Assembly: GCA_035493895.1 (NCBI GenBank)
Contig: DATJHM010000327.1
Span: 1-23,455, forward strand
Reading direction: 5' to 3'
DNA from: DATJHM01 sp035493895
GTDB taxonomy: Bacteria > Chloroflexota > Ktedonobacteria > Ktedonobacterales > Ktedonobacteraceae
Length of the DNA: 23,455 nt
Position 1 is the stretch's first letter. Each line of letters opens with the position of its first letter. A program made the translations under genes and the position numbers. Shown one piece after another: positions 1 through 7,526 of the stretch. Below the pieces are notes generated by a model that saw nothing but the letters and a program-made list of their open reading frames with translations, was not told the DNA's origin and searched no databases.

Positions 1-433
1 CAAGTGTGAACGGGTAACGTTTGTGTACTGCCGCCTTGCCTGCTTTGAGTAAGAGACGCGCTCGCCCCGGATGTACCGGGTGAAGCGGCTGTTTGTTGGT
101 ATCCACGACAAAAACGAAACTCACTGAATACTCCCTGGCGGAGACAAGCCCCGCCTCTACGATATGCTCTCGAAAGAGCCTCCCGTTTCCGGGGTGATGT
201 TTGCCTTGACAATGTTCAGGTAGAGGTTTAACGCAAACAACACTGGCTTCACCCTATAGACCTGTTTAATTGTTTGCCGTAGAGGTTGAGACTGGCAAGC
301 ATCCCAACGTACCTAATTTCTCTCCGAACGTAGCGAGCAAGCTCGCTGAGTCTGGTCATGTACTGCCTAAAAGCGTATGATCTACCGCAAAGCCGTGGGC
401 CTTACGGCAAACCCCGTGCCTTCAGGCCAGGGT
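1..433. other. Non-coding stretch downstream of ccmF
   Basis: No convincing gene is seen here; the short open frames lack a ribosome site and recognisable protein features. It contains a partial copy of the GTAGAGGCG-ended palindromic repeat (about 128-161). It also has two direct copies of GTAGAGGTT (about 220-228 and 279-287) flanking an 8-bp inverted repeat (GCAAACAA at 233-240, TTGTTTGC at 270-277), and a palindrome AGCGAGCAAGCTCGCT at 332-347. A weak stem GCCGT/ACGGC near 392-408 lies just after ccmF in its reading direction and could help end its transcript, but it has no clear T-run. Confidence 0.5.
128..161. repeat. Partial copy of the GTAGAGGCG palindromic repeat
   Basis: The right half matches the right arm of the complete element at 22935-23016. 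Shared blocks in the same order are TCCCTGGC, ACAAGC and CGCCTCTACG, with CCACGAC shared further upstream near 101-107. The left arm is eroded, so this looks like a decayed member of the same interspersed family. Confidence 0.5.
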
Positions 434-2476
434 TCATGACGACACAACCACCTCACCATCTGAAAGCCTCGCTGACGGTTGTACCGACGCCCCTGCAACG
501 GGAGCGGCGTTTTTCGCGCTCGCCGCCGACAGTACGCGACGCCGTGTTGGCCACCAGCAGACACACCCACCGAGAATCATCAACACACCACCATACCAGA
601 CCAGCGACACCAGAGGATTAATAAAGACGCGAATAGTAGCCTGACTTGCGTTCGTCCAATCGGACAGGAAGACATAGACATCCGTCAGACCGAAGGTTGA
701 AATCGAGATCTGGCTGGCAGGTTGGCTGCTGAAACTATTGTAAACAGTACGGCCTGGATAGATATAGCCTTGCAACTGACCATCATGCCAGATTTGCAAC
801 TGCGAAATTACCGTCGACTTATCCGGGTCCGTGCGCTCAAGATTGCCATAGTAGTGCAAGCGATAGTTGCCAAACGTGATAGATTGACCCGCCTTCACCG
901 CAAAATCGTGCTGCATCTGAAACGAGCTTGAGCCAATCACACCAACCGCCAGAAAAACCAATCCCAGGTGTACCAGATAGCCACCGTAGCGCTGGCGATA
1001 GCGATTGAAGAGCATATATACAGCAAGGGGATATGATTCGCCATGGCGATGGCGGACGCGTGCCCCGCGCCAGAGTTCATAAAGGATCGCGGCAGCCGTA
1101 AAAGTACAGACGGAGAAACCGATGTTCACGCCCACTGCCGTAACGCCGAGCAGAGGGAGGATGATCGCACATACAGCCGCACAGAGAGCAGGCACGCAGA
1201 GATTGCGCCAGAGAGAGGCGGGCGATGTACGCCTCCAGGCCAGTAGCGGTCCAACCCCCATCGCCAGGATCAGCACCACCATCAGAGGTGCAATTACCTG
1301 CTCAAAGAAAGGTGCGCCGACCGTCATCGTCTGATGAACCAGGGCAGCTGAGATCAGCGGGAAAAGCGTGCCCCAGAGCGTCGCAAAAGCGATGCCGACC
1401 AGCAGGAGATTATTGAGCAGGAAGACACCTTCGCGAGAGACCACCGAGTCGAATTCTTGCTCTGCTCGCAACTTTGGCAGGCGAAAGAAAAAGAGGGCAG
1501 TGGAGAACGCGAGGACAATGACCAGGAAGACCAGAAAATAATTGCCAATAGATGAATAGGCAAACGAATGCACCGAGCTAATTACGCCGCTGCGTACCTC
1601 AAACGTACCAAAGATTGAGAGCGCAAAAGAGCCCATCACCAGACTCAGATTCCAGACCTTGAGCATGCCCCGACGCTCCTGCACCATCGCGGAATGGAGA
1701 AAAGCAGTCGCAGTCAGCCAGGGAAGAAGGGCTGCATTTTCCACAGGGTCCCAACTCCAATAGCCACCCCAACCCAGGACATGATACGCCCACCAGCCAC
1801 CTAATAGCAGGCCAGCAGACATCAACGTCCAGGAAGCGAGCGTCCAGCGGCGAATTGAGCGTAGCCATTCGTTATTCAACTGTCCGGTAATGAGAGCGGC
1901 GCAGGCAAAAGCAAAGGGCAGAGCAAAACTCATATATCCCATAAGCAAGACAGGAGGATGAATCAGCATGCCGGGGTCCATGAGCAAAGGATTCAGGCCG
2001 ACGCCATCGGGAGGAGGAGTTGCGGAACGGGTAAAGGGGCTGGAGACCGTCGTGAGCACAATGGTAAAAAAGATCATAATGCTCATCAGTACAGCCAGCA
2101 CATAGGGAACCAGAGCAGCCGAAACGCGCTTTGAAGAAAACACGAAAATAGCAGAGAAGACCGAGAGCATCAAAGTCCAATAGAGCAAAGAGCCCTGTTG
2201 ACCGCCGTAAAAAGCCGCCGCCGTAAAATACCAGGGCATCGCGAGGCTGGACTGTTCCGCGACATAATTCACGCCGAAGTCATGCGTCACAAACGAGGCG
2301 ACCAGAGCAAAAGAGGCCAGTAACAAGCAGCCGGTAACCACCAGAGTGCTGCGTTGCGCACTTACCACCAATTGCGGCATATGGCGAATAGCGCCGAAGA
2401 CAGCAGCTACCACAGTATAGAGAGCAAAGCCTAACGCAAGGAAAAGTGCAATAACACCAAGATCAGAAAAATACAC
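434..2476 (-). CDS. ccmF: Cytochrome c-type biogenesis protein CcmF (heme lyase)
   Basis: This is the large membrane subunit of System I cytochrome c maturation, which accepts heme from CcmE and attaches it to CxxCH motifs of apocytochromes on the outer face of the membrane. The 680-residue product is close to the usual CcmF length and has about fourteen hydrophobic helices. The tryptophan-rich WWD heme-handling signature is at residues 235-254 (core GWGGYWSWDPVENAA). Candidate heme-ligand histidines are H173 (IHPP), H261 (FLHS), H303 (SVHS) and H503 (LVHLG); the first three fall at the numbers known for E. coli CcmF. The start is GTG, chosen because AAGGAG lies five to six bases upstream. 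It is the last gene of a minus-strand cluster after ccmE, with a 103-bp gap. No ccmA, ccmB, ccmC or ccmH is in the window. Confidence 0.95.
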   Translation of the reverse strand: MYFSDLGVIALFLALGFALYTVVAAVFGAIRHMPQLVVSAQRSTLVVTGCLLLASFALVASFVTHDFGVNYVAEQSSLAMPWYFTAAAFYGGQQGSLLYWTLMLSVFSAIFVFSSKRVSAALVPYVLAVLMSIMIFFTIVLTTVSSPFTRSATPPPDGVGLNPLLMDPGMLIHPPVLLMGYMSFALPFAFACAALITGQLNNEWLRSIRRWTLASWTLMSAGLLLGGWWAYHVLGWGGYWSWDPVENAALLPWLTATAFLHSAMVQERRGMLKVWNLSLVMGSFALSIFGTFEVRSGVISSVHSFAYSSIGNYFLVFLVIVLAFSTALFFFRLPKLRAEQEFDSVVSREGVFLLNNLLLVGIAFATLWGTLFPLISAALVHQTMTVGAPFFEQVIAPLMVVLILAMGVGPLLAWRRTSPASLWRNLCVPALCAAVCAIILPLLGVTAVGVNIGFSVCTFTAAAILYELWRGARVRHRHGESYPLAVYMLFNRYRQRYGGYLVHLGLVFLAVGVIGSSSFQMQHDFAVKAGQSITFGNYRLHYYGNLERTDPDKSTVISQLQIWHDGQLQGYIYPGRTVYNSFSSQPASQISISTFGLTDVYVFLSDWTNASQATIRVFINPLVSLVWYGGVLMILGGCVCWWPTRRRVLSAASAKNAAPVAGASVQPSARLSDGEVVVSS

Positions 2477-2579
2477 ATTCGCTCCTTTTATCTGAACTCA
2501 CCTGGATCTATATGGATAGCTAGCATCAACGATAGAGTCCTCCAGCAAAACAGCGTCGGGAAAATCCGGGGAACAGTCC

Positions 2580-3029
2580 CTATGGTGTGGGAGTTGCCGC
2601 CTGGAACTTCGATGGACACTTTGCGAGCAGAGTTTGTGCCTGGAAAGGACCGCTGCCAGAATAATGCCCCTCAACGACCACCTGAATACCGGGAGCAAAG
2701 ATATCCGGCACCACGCCATTGTACGTGACCGGGAGCGTCTGTTGGCCATCCACAATCGAAAAAGAAATCTTATCCTGCTGGTCGTTGCGTACAATTGAGC
2801 CCTTCTGCACATTCCCGGCCACACGCACGGACTGAACGGTACACATTGAACAAGTTTTCAGCTCAGGGATCGTCATATAATAGACAGCATTGGCCTGCGT
2901 ATTTGCATACACCAGATAAATGACAGCACCAAGAATAGCAATACCAACGAGCAGAAAGCTCAGAGGGAGCCGCCTGCGCGGTCGTCTCTCGATAGCCTTT
3001 TCCTCTGATCCAGTTATAGCAGCCTGCAC
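2580..3029 (-). CDS. ccmE: Cytochrome c maturation protein CcmE, cysteine-type heme chaperone
   Basis: This is a periplasmic-side heme chaperone that binds heme covalently and hands it to CcmF. The 149-residue protein has a basic N-terminus, one membrane anchor (about 22-42) and a beta-rich OB-fold domain with the family pattern RVAGNV, VTYNGVVPDIF and VVVEG. The heme-attachment site, HxxxY in most bacteria, reads C138-P-S-K-F142. A cysteine here is known in archaeal and Desulfovibrio CcmE, but phenylalanine in place of tyrosine is a further change. An extra CxxC (C60, C63) sits at the start of the folded domain. The GTG start was chosen because GGAGG lies seven bases upstream and the first helix then follows normally; a longer ATG-started frame would run back over the upstream gene. 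It is 13 bp from the CopD-like gene and clearly in the same operon. Confidence 0.9.
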   Translation of the reverse strand: MQAAITGSEEKAIERRPRRRLPLSFLLVGIAILGAVIYLVYANTQANAVYYMTIPELKTCSMCTVQSVRVAGNVQKGSIVRNDQQDKISFSIVDGQQTLPVTYNGVVPDIFAPGIQVVVEGHYSGSGPFQAQTLLAKCPSKFQAATPTP

Positions 3030-3042
3030 AGTAGAACCTCCA

Positions 3043-3501
3043 TCAGTGAGGCGCGATAGTAGCCTCAAACAGCGTATTGAGCACAGCGCCAAGCACAAAT
3101 ACCAGGATACCAAGCGCGACCAGCAATTGTGGCGCAACCCTGGAGAAACGCGTAGAGCGTTTAGCGAGGCGACGGACCGCGCTCTGTCCCATATAGATCG
3201 ACAAAATAATCATAGCCAGGGCCCCGGCCAGCTTGAGCAGCAGAACAATGATATAAGGAAGCCCCAACGTTGTCTGAGTCAAGCGATCAAAGGTCAGGTA
3301 GGCCCCACTTAACAGAAGTGCCCCGATACAAATATTCGAAAGGCGTTTAAACAGACCGGCTACCTGCGCGGCGACCGCTGGAGCAGGACCTCCAAGGCGG
3401 AGAGCTGGAAGAACCACAAACAGATACATCAGACTCCCACCGACCCAGGCAGCGCCAGCCAGCGTATGAACGGCCCGCACCAGGAAACGGATCTCAATCA
3501 T
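3043..3501 (-). CDS. Four-helix CopD/DUF2269-like membrane protein
   Basis: The 152-residue product is almost wholly membrane embedded, with four predicted helices (about 7-30, 50-68, 80-102 and 123-145). The N-terminal pattern with H12 and W19 in VHTLAGAAWVGG is typical of the CopD / DUF2269 superfamily, in which such histidines may bind copper or heme. The exact role of this protein is not known. The gene lies three bases after the thioredoxin gene and 13 bp before ccmE, so it is co-transcribed with the heme-attachment genes; a part in metal or heme handling at the membrane is inferred from this position only. No strong ribosome site precedes the ATG, consistent with translational coupling to the gene before it. 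Confidence 0.75.
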   Translation of the reverse strand: MIEIRFLVRAVHTLAGAAWVGGSLMYLFVVLPALRLGGPAPAVAAQVAGLFKRLSNICIGALLLSGAYLTFDRLTQTTLGLPYIIVLLLKLAGALAMIILSIYMGQSAVRRLAKRSTRFSRVAPQLLVALGILVFVLGAVLNTLFEATIAPH

Positions 3502-3504
3502 GGC

Positions 3505-4161
3505 TTATTTCGCCATCTTTGCCAGTTCAAGATCGAAGCCCTTATCGTTCAGGGGCGCAATCCACTTCGCCACAATCGTACCGTTCTTATCGATAAACAC
3601 AGCCTCAGGATGACCGGTGACACCATAATTAATGCCCGTCGCCCCATCCAGGGTGTCCATAACATTTTGATACGTAATGTGATACTTATTCAGGAAATTT
3701 CGGGCGTTATTCGTAGAAAGTTCAGGACCATCTACGCCAATAAAGACCACGCCCTGCGTTTGCAAGCGATTCTGCCAGGTTTTCTGTAAATAAGCAGCTT
3801 CATCATTGCAGGGGCCGCAGGCAGAGTCCCAGAAATCCAGGATCACAGGTTTGCCCTTAAAGTCCGCCAGACTTATTTTCGTGCCGTCGGTCACAGACTG
3901 TAGCGTGAAAGCAGGGGCAGGCTTACCAATCAAAGGACTGGTAATATCGCCAATGGTATCTGTAGAGCCGTCGTTACTGATATTTGTCGGCGCCTGTTTC
4001 GCGGGAGATAATAACTGAGTCCAGAGAAGCACAATAAGTCCGACATTGATAACGGTCATGACGATAAACGTTATAACGCGGCGCTTCTGGCTAGATTTTC
4101 TCACATGTAGCGGTGGAGTCTGCGGCTCCAGTGGCGCATCCACTTCGTGTTTTATTTCCAT
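3505..4161 (-). CDS. Membrane-anchored TlpA/ResA/CcmG-like thiol-disulfide oxidoreductase
   Basis: This 218-residue protein has a cytosolic N-terminus, one membrane helix (about 29-51) and an extracytoplasmic thioredoxin fold. The active site is C115-G-P-C118 within FWDSACGPC, where most relatives have a WAxWC sequence. The cis-proline is P185 in GVTGHPEAVFID, which matches the GVxGxPxxFxID hallmark of the TlpA/CcmG group. Such proteins keep the CxxCH cysteines of apocytochromes reduced for heme ligation, and its place at the head of the ccmE-ccmF cluster supports that role. The frame is open about 100 codons further upstream, but that stretch lacks domain-like sequence; the ATG at 4161 gives the normal family architecture. 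Its ribosome site is only modest (AGGATGGG). Confidence 0.85.
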   Translation of the reverse strand: MEIKHEVDAPLEPQTPPLHVRKSSQKRRVITFIVMTVINVGLIVLLWTQLLSPAKQAPTNISNDGSTDTIGDITSPLIGKPAPAFTLQSVTDGTKISLADFKGKPVILDFWDSACGPCNDEAAYLQKTWQNRLQTQGVVFIGVDGPELSTNNARNFLNKYHITYQNVMDTLDGATGINYGVTGHPEAVFIDKNGTIVAKWIAPLNDKGFDLELAKMAK

Positions 4162-4177
4162 TCGCCCATCCTGTGAA

Positions 4178-4256
4178 TTGCAAGTTACGTTGCAAGAAAT
4201 ACATAAAGTAAACACACAGATTATCGTTCGTCTCCCTGATAAGCAACTTGCAACGT
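4178..4256 (-). promoter_or_regulatory. Possible operator: repeated TTGCAAG sites before the thioredoxin gene
   Basis: TTGCAAG occurs twice in direct orientation at 4178-4184 and 4190-4196 (12-bp spacing). ACGTTGCAAG at 4187-4196 is repeated as a perfect 10-bp inverted copy, CTTGCAACGT, at 4247-4256. The set lies 17-95 bp upstream of the ATG at 4161, where a promoter and operator would be expected. On the minus strand GATAAT (4220-4225) could be a -10 box. The function is inferred from position and symmetry only. Confidence 0.35.
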
Positions 4257-4450
4257 CGCGGAGGTACCTTACAATAGCCTGAATGTTCATGGCATGGTAG
4301 AACAGGGCAGGCATAAAGCATTGGGCAGGCATAAAGCAACTGCCCCTACCTGTTGTGTATCTGCGGACGTGACTCGTGGCCACTACAGGATGGGTATGAA
4401 GCATATTGATGCTCACACAACATCTGCCGGATATTTTCGCGACACGTGAC

Positions 4451-4528
4451 AAGAATTTTTTCAAAAAGGCTACATCTCCTACACTAATGCCGATGTGATC
4501 GGGATCTTGCCCCTACATTGGGGCTATC
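4451..4528. repeat. CTACAC-family intergenic repeat, copy 1
   Basis: It follows the family layout: a T-run and an A-run (TTTTTT, then CAAAAAGG), a CTACA pair, a short GATGTGATCGGGATCTT-like middle, and a closing CCCTACA with GGCTA. Related copies are at 4748-4827, 6042-6117 and 6173-6330. All are non-coding. Confidence 0.65.
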
Positions 4529-4747
4529 ATGAGCGCTATCTTTACCAGTTGTGTTTCTGCGAACGGGTTCATAGCCTGTGCGTGTTCCTTATTGGTACGC
4601 TCTCCTTCCGCTATGATGCCATCTGACGCCGATGTATATCTCTGTAGATCGCCTCTATAGATAGATATACTGAGGGGATTGGGAAAAGCGGAAATTTTAC
4701 AGCGAGTTTTTGGCAGAGTTATTTTTATTTGTTTTTGTTACGCACGA

Positions 4748-4827
4748 TAAAATTTTTTACGAAAAGGCTACACTTGCTACACAAATGCGGAGATGATGGG
4801 AGTCTTAACCCTACATCGATGCTACAC
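4748..4827. repeat. CTACAC-family intergenic repeat, copy 2
   Basis: The order of blocks is the same as in copy 1: a T-run, GAAAAGGCTACAC, a second GCTACAC nine bases on, a GATGATGGGAGTCTT middle, then CCCTACA and GCTACAC. Divergence from the other copies is mostly single-base, so these look like members of one dispersed family. Confidence 0.65.
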
Positions 4828-4950
4828 GAGAGTGAGTGTAGCTTCTCCATCAGGCTATGTGATGAAGCAGATTCTCCTCTCGAAGAGAGAGAATAGGGAA
4901 GGATTTCCTCTTTGTTGCCGGGATCGCCTGCGGAGCGAGCGGGATCGCAC

Positions 4951-4995
4951 GAGTTCCCGGACGCCATTCCGTGCCTCCATGGCGTCCCTACGAGC
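4951..4995. repeat. 29-bp hairpin repeat, copy C
   Basis: The perfect 9-bp stem GGACGCCAT (4959-4967) / ATGGCGTCC (4979-4987) encloses an 11-base loop. About 45 bp including the GAGTTCCC and CTACGAGC flanks is identical to copies near 6618-6662 and 10031-10075. After it, GAGCGTCATGGCACAGG resembles part of the interior of the longer copy at 6491-6660, so this is probably a truncated member. Confidence 0.75.
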
Positions 4996-5141
4996 GTCTA
5001 GCGAGCGTCATGGCACAGGATAAAGTCCGCTTAATTAAATACTATCGGCATGGGGGGAAATTTCTGAAGGGGGGGAAAAGCGGATAGGCCAGGGTGAACC
5101 TGAGCTATCCGCGCCAAACGAAGACCAATCCAGAGATCGGG

Positions 5142-5729
5142 TTATCTGGCCGAAATGGTACTCTGGCCTGAGCCGGGCTTCTGGGATAGGTGTTCGGCGA
5201 AAAGAGATACCATCCCTTGATTAAAGGCTGGCAGGTCGTCAGGGCTGCGGCTGCTTACCCAGTTACGATCACGTACCATCTGCTCGTCAACCCAGTTGCC
5301 ACCGGCATTGCGTATGTCATCCTGGACAGTGTAGTAGCTCGTGAGCTTGCGGCCCTTGACGAGGCCGGAAGATACGAGCAACCAGGGGGCATGACAGATC
5401 ACCGCAATCGGGCGATTACTCTGGTCGATGGCTTTGACAAACTCACGCGCCTTTGGTTGCATACGTATAAAATCGGCATTTATCGCACCACCTGGCAGCA
5501 AAACCGCGTCGAAATCGGCCGGGTTAGCCTGATCCAGGGTCAACTCAACAGGAAAGCGATCGGCGTGCACGTCGTGGTTGACGCCCTGCACCTGACCAGA
5601 TTTGGGGCCAATAACCGTCGTGGTGGCACCAGCCTGTTGCAGAGCTTTGCGTGGCTCAACCAGTTCTACCTGCTCGAAATCATCGGAGACCAGAATAGCT
5701 ACGCGCATGCCATTCAATTTTGTTTGCAT
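5142..5729 (-). CDS. DJ-1/PfpI family protein
   Basis: This 195-residue cytosolic protein belongs to the DJ-1/PfpI superfamily, whose members include intracellular proteases, deglycases and stress proteins. The start fits the Rossmann-like core (MRVAILVSDDFEQVELVEP), the conserved glutamate region is E19-E22, LLPGG is at 77-81, and the nucleophile elbow is AVICHAPWLL with catalytic C112 followed by H113. Length and motifs match the PfpI/YhbO type. The ATG at 5729 is preceded by AGAGAGGT at good spacing; an open extension upstream runs into tandem repeats and is not credible. The gene stands alone between two repeat-rich spacers. The substrate cannot be told from sequence. Confidence 0.88.
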   Translation of the reverse strand: MQTKLNGMRVAILVSDDFEQVELVEPRKALQQAGATTTVIGPKSGQVQGVNHDVHADRFPVELTLDQANPADFDAVLLPGGAINADFIRMQPKAREFVKAIDQSNRPIAVICHAPWLLVSSGLVKGRKLTSYYTVQDDIRNAGGNWVDEQMVRDRNWVSSRSPDDLPAFNQGMVSLFAEHLSQKPGSGQSTISAR

Positions 5730-5836
5730 AACATATACCTCTCTACTATCTGAATGGTAACAACTCGCTACGCAATTCAGTAGAGTACACGTAATACAGT
5801 GCCTTATCGGTGACTCATCCATTTGCATGGGGAGGG

Positions 5837-5992
5837 GACGCGGATCGGCATGAGGGGGGGGACGCGGATCGGCATGAGGGGGGACGCGGATCGGCATGAA
5901 GCCCGATCCCTACCTCTGCGCATCGGCGAGGTGACCGCGGGGGCGACGCGGATCGGCATGAAGCCCGATCCCTACCTCTGCGCATCGGCGAC
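5837..5992. repeat. Tandem GATCGG repeat array
   Basis: The unit GACGCGGATCGGCATGA starts at 5837, 5861, 5883 and 5945. The first units are separated by G-runs. The last two belong to a 62-bp unit that continues with AGCCCGATCCCTACC and ends near CATCGGCGA. Each long unit contains GGATCGG and CCGATCC, a 7-bp inverted repeat that can form a hairpin. A related array is at 19431-19547. Confidence 0.8.
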
Positions 5993-6041
5993 GGGATTCT
6001 ATGCCGATAGGTGTTTCCCGGGTGAATGGGTGATGCGTTAT

Positions 6042-6117
6042 GAAAATTGTTAAAGTGCTACACATCCTACACAAAGGTGGATGTGATGGGAATCCTGGCC
6101 CTACATGATCCTACACC
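6042..6117. repeat. CTACAC-family intergenic repeat, copy 3
   Basis: It has the family order GTGCTACAC, CCTACAC nine bases on, GATGTGATGGGAATCCT, CCCTACA and CCTACAC. The leading T- and A-runs are weaker than in the other copies. Confidence 0.6.
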
Positions 6118-6172
6118 AGAGCTATAGGTGATGGTGAGAGGTGAGATGATAGGGCATTGGGATCTTTTTGGT

Positions 6173-6330
6173 GACGCGCTACAAAGTTTTTTTACAAAAA
6201 GGCTACACATGCTACATTGACGCGCTACAAAGTTTTTTCCAAAAAAGCTACACATGCTACACTGGCTACACACATACCAATTGGATCGGGATCTTCCCCC
6301 TACACTGCCCCCTGCGCCAGTCCTACACTT
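6173..6330. repeat. CTACAC-family repeat, tandemly duplicated
   Basis: A 46-bp unit beginning GACGCGCTACAAAGTTTTTT starts at 6173 and again at 6219. Each unit carries a T-run facing an A-run (TTTTTT then AAAAA) followed by GCTACACATGCTACA. The second unit continues into the family's usual GATCGGGATCTT middle and closes with CCCTACAC and CCTACAC near 6330. Confidence 0.7.
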
Positions 6331-6490
6331 CCCCCATATTGATGCTGCACTGTCTCTCCCTCAGGCGGCATCGTTGTGAGAACCGGGTGGGAGGTCTTTT
6401 TGCCTCTTCTCTTATAGAGATTCGGCAGGTGATGGGATTTCTGAAGGGTTCTGGTAAGATTTGTTTTTTTGCATGAATCAGGTGGGAGTT

Positions 6491-6660
6491 ACCGGACGCC
6501 ATGGAGGCAGGGAATGGCGTCCCTGGTCTGTCGAAGTTCATGGCACACGTTTTCTGTGACAAGCGAAACGGTGGGAAGGGGTGGTATGCCTCGTCTGCGA
6601 AGCGAAGGGATTCTAGCGAGTTCCCGGACGCCATTCCGTGCCTCCATGGCGTCCCTACGA
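6491..6660. repeat. MITE-like element with hairpin terminal inverted repeats (copy A)
   Basis: The left end carries GGACGCCAT (6494-6502) and ATGGCGTCC (6514-6522) around loop GGAGGCAGGGA. The right end carries the same stem (6626-6634, 6646-6654) around loop TCCGTGCCTCC, close to the reverse complement of the left loop. The two ends are therefore inverted copies of one hairpin bounding about 100 bp of unique sequence. That interior is shared with the copy at 9893-10075 (for example AAGTTCAT, TTTCTGTG and AGCGAAACGGTGGG). No transposase is present. Confidence 0.75.
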
Positions 6661-6683
6661 GCCTGGGGAGCGGCACCAATGGG

Positions 6684-7319
6684 TCAGGCGCTCAGGTGCA
6701 TGTGGGCGGGTTCGGGTTTTGTGCCGAGCGTCCATAGTAAGAGAGATACCACGACGACAAAAATGCCCAGGATGACGATGATAAATTGCAGCAAGAGACC
6801 TGAGACGATCATGAGCAGGCCAATGGCGGTGACGACAGGCCAGATACTGGGTGCGGCATGGGCAGAGTATGTTGCAAGCAAACGTTCTTCAACCTGGGCT
6901 TCACGCAATGCCTCCTGCTGAGCACGGGCCTGCAATAATTGATCGATGGTCTCATGCAGAGCGCGAGCGTCGAAAGGCTTGGTCAAAAGGGCAGCCTGGG
7001 TCTGCGATGCGACAAACGAAGTGGCAGGGGATGATGCCGTGCTGGAAGAAGAGTGATCCCACGCAAGAATAATCGTTGGCAGAGTTGAGAGTTGTGTGTG
7101 AGATTGCAGCAGATCCAGAAAGGACCAATCAGCACGCGTGCCCTGATCCGCATCAATGACCACGAGGTCCAGGAGTTGCGTATCGAAAGAGGGAATGGTC
7201 GTAGGCGCACTGGCCTCAACAACATATATGCCATGATCTTGCATACCGAGTGCAATCAGTCGACGCAGCGAGGCCTCGCTCTCGATCAAGAGCACCGTTG
7301 ACTTCTTTCCGTGCGACAT
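6684..7319 (-). CDS. Receiver domain fused to a two-helix, oxidase subunit IV-like membrane module
   Basis: The 211-residue product begins with a CheY-like receiver domain (about 8-130). D56 in LVVIDAD is the expected phospho-acceptor and K114 in LLTKPFD the conserved lysine. E13 and E15 take the place of the usual aspartates. A charged helix (about 127-150) then leads to two membrane helices (about 159-178 and 180-199) introduced by P157-S-I-W-P161. The same entry motif and spacing occur in the oxidase subunit IV-like protein (11947-12303) and in the BON-domain protein (18535-19332). A receiver on a membrane hairpin has no DNA-binding output and may act by protein contact at the membrane; this is inference. 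The ATG at 7319 has GGAGG six bases upstream. It lies 260 bp downstream of the kinase-like fusion on the same strand. Confidence 0.8.
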   Translation of the reverse strand: MSHGKKSTVLLIESEASLRRLIALGMQDHGIYVVEASAPTTIPSFDTQLLDLVVIDADQGTRADWSFLDLLQSHTQLSTLPTIILAWDHSSSSTASSPATSFVASQTQAALLTKPFDARALHETIDQLLQARAQQEALREAQVEERLLATYSAHAAPSIWPVVTAIGLLMIVSGLLLQFIIVILGIFVVVVSLLLWTLGTKPEPAHMHLSA

Positions 7320-7526
7320 GACGGTCCTCCGTAATAGTGGTCTGACAGGTTTCATTTAACGCACAAATCCTGGATAGAAAGTGGCATGCAAGGTCGATCA
7401 AACAGATAGAATCGTCCTTCAAATGAACTGTGTCAGATCAATAATGTGTAATCAGCAGACATTTTCTCTACAGAACGAATAGTATCCTACTGACATTACA
7501 AACACCATGACACCCTAGGGCATTCA

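Larger units (their letters stand above)
4162..5141. other. Repeat-rich intergenic region upstream of the cytochrome c maturation cluster
   Basis: No supported gene is present in about 980 bp. The part next to the thioredoxin gene holds the TTGCAAG sites described separately. A direct duplication of GGGCAGGCATAAAGCA is at 4305-4320 and 4323-4338. Two members of the CTACAC repeat family (4451-4528, 4748-4827) and one copy of the 29-bp hairpin repeat (core 4959-4987) follow. Between 4530 and 4740 nothing could be recognised. Short frames running through the repeats look like by-products of their sequence. Confidence 0.6.
5730..6683. other. Repeat-filled intergenic region upstream of the PfpI gene
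   Basis: No supported gene is present in about 950 bp. In order it holds the PfpI 5' region, a tandem GATCGG array (5837-5992), two blocks of CTACAC repeats (6042-6117 and 6173-6330), about 160 bp without recognised features, and a mobile-looking palindromic element (6491-6660) that ends only about 25 bp before the stop codon of the receiver/two-helix gene. Frames reading MASGNS-like peptides arise from the hairpin repeat and are not counted as genes. Confidence 0.6.

Noticed and set aside
3505..4464. Longer 319-residue version of the thioredoxin-like protein
   Set aside because: The extra N-terminal 101 residues have no conserved features, cross the TTGCAAG control sites, and place the membrane anchor too far inside.
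5190..5753. 187-codon plus-strand frame opposite the PfpI gene
   Set aside because: The minus-strand frame has the full DJ-1/PfpI motif set and a ribosome site; the plus frame has neither.
5837..5992. Possible CRISPR array in the GATCGG tandem repeats
   Set aside because: Units are unequal in length (22-62 bp), spacers are G-runs or repeat sequence rather than unique spacers, and no cas genes are present.
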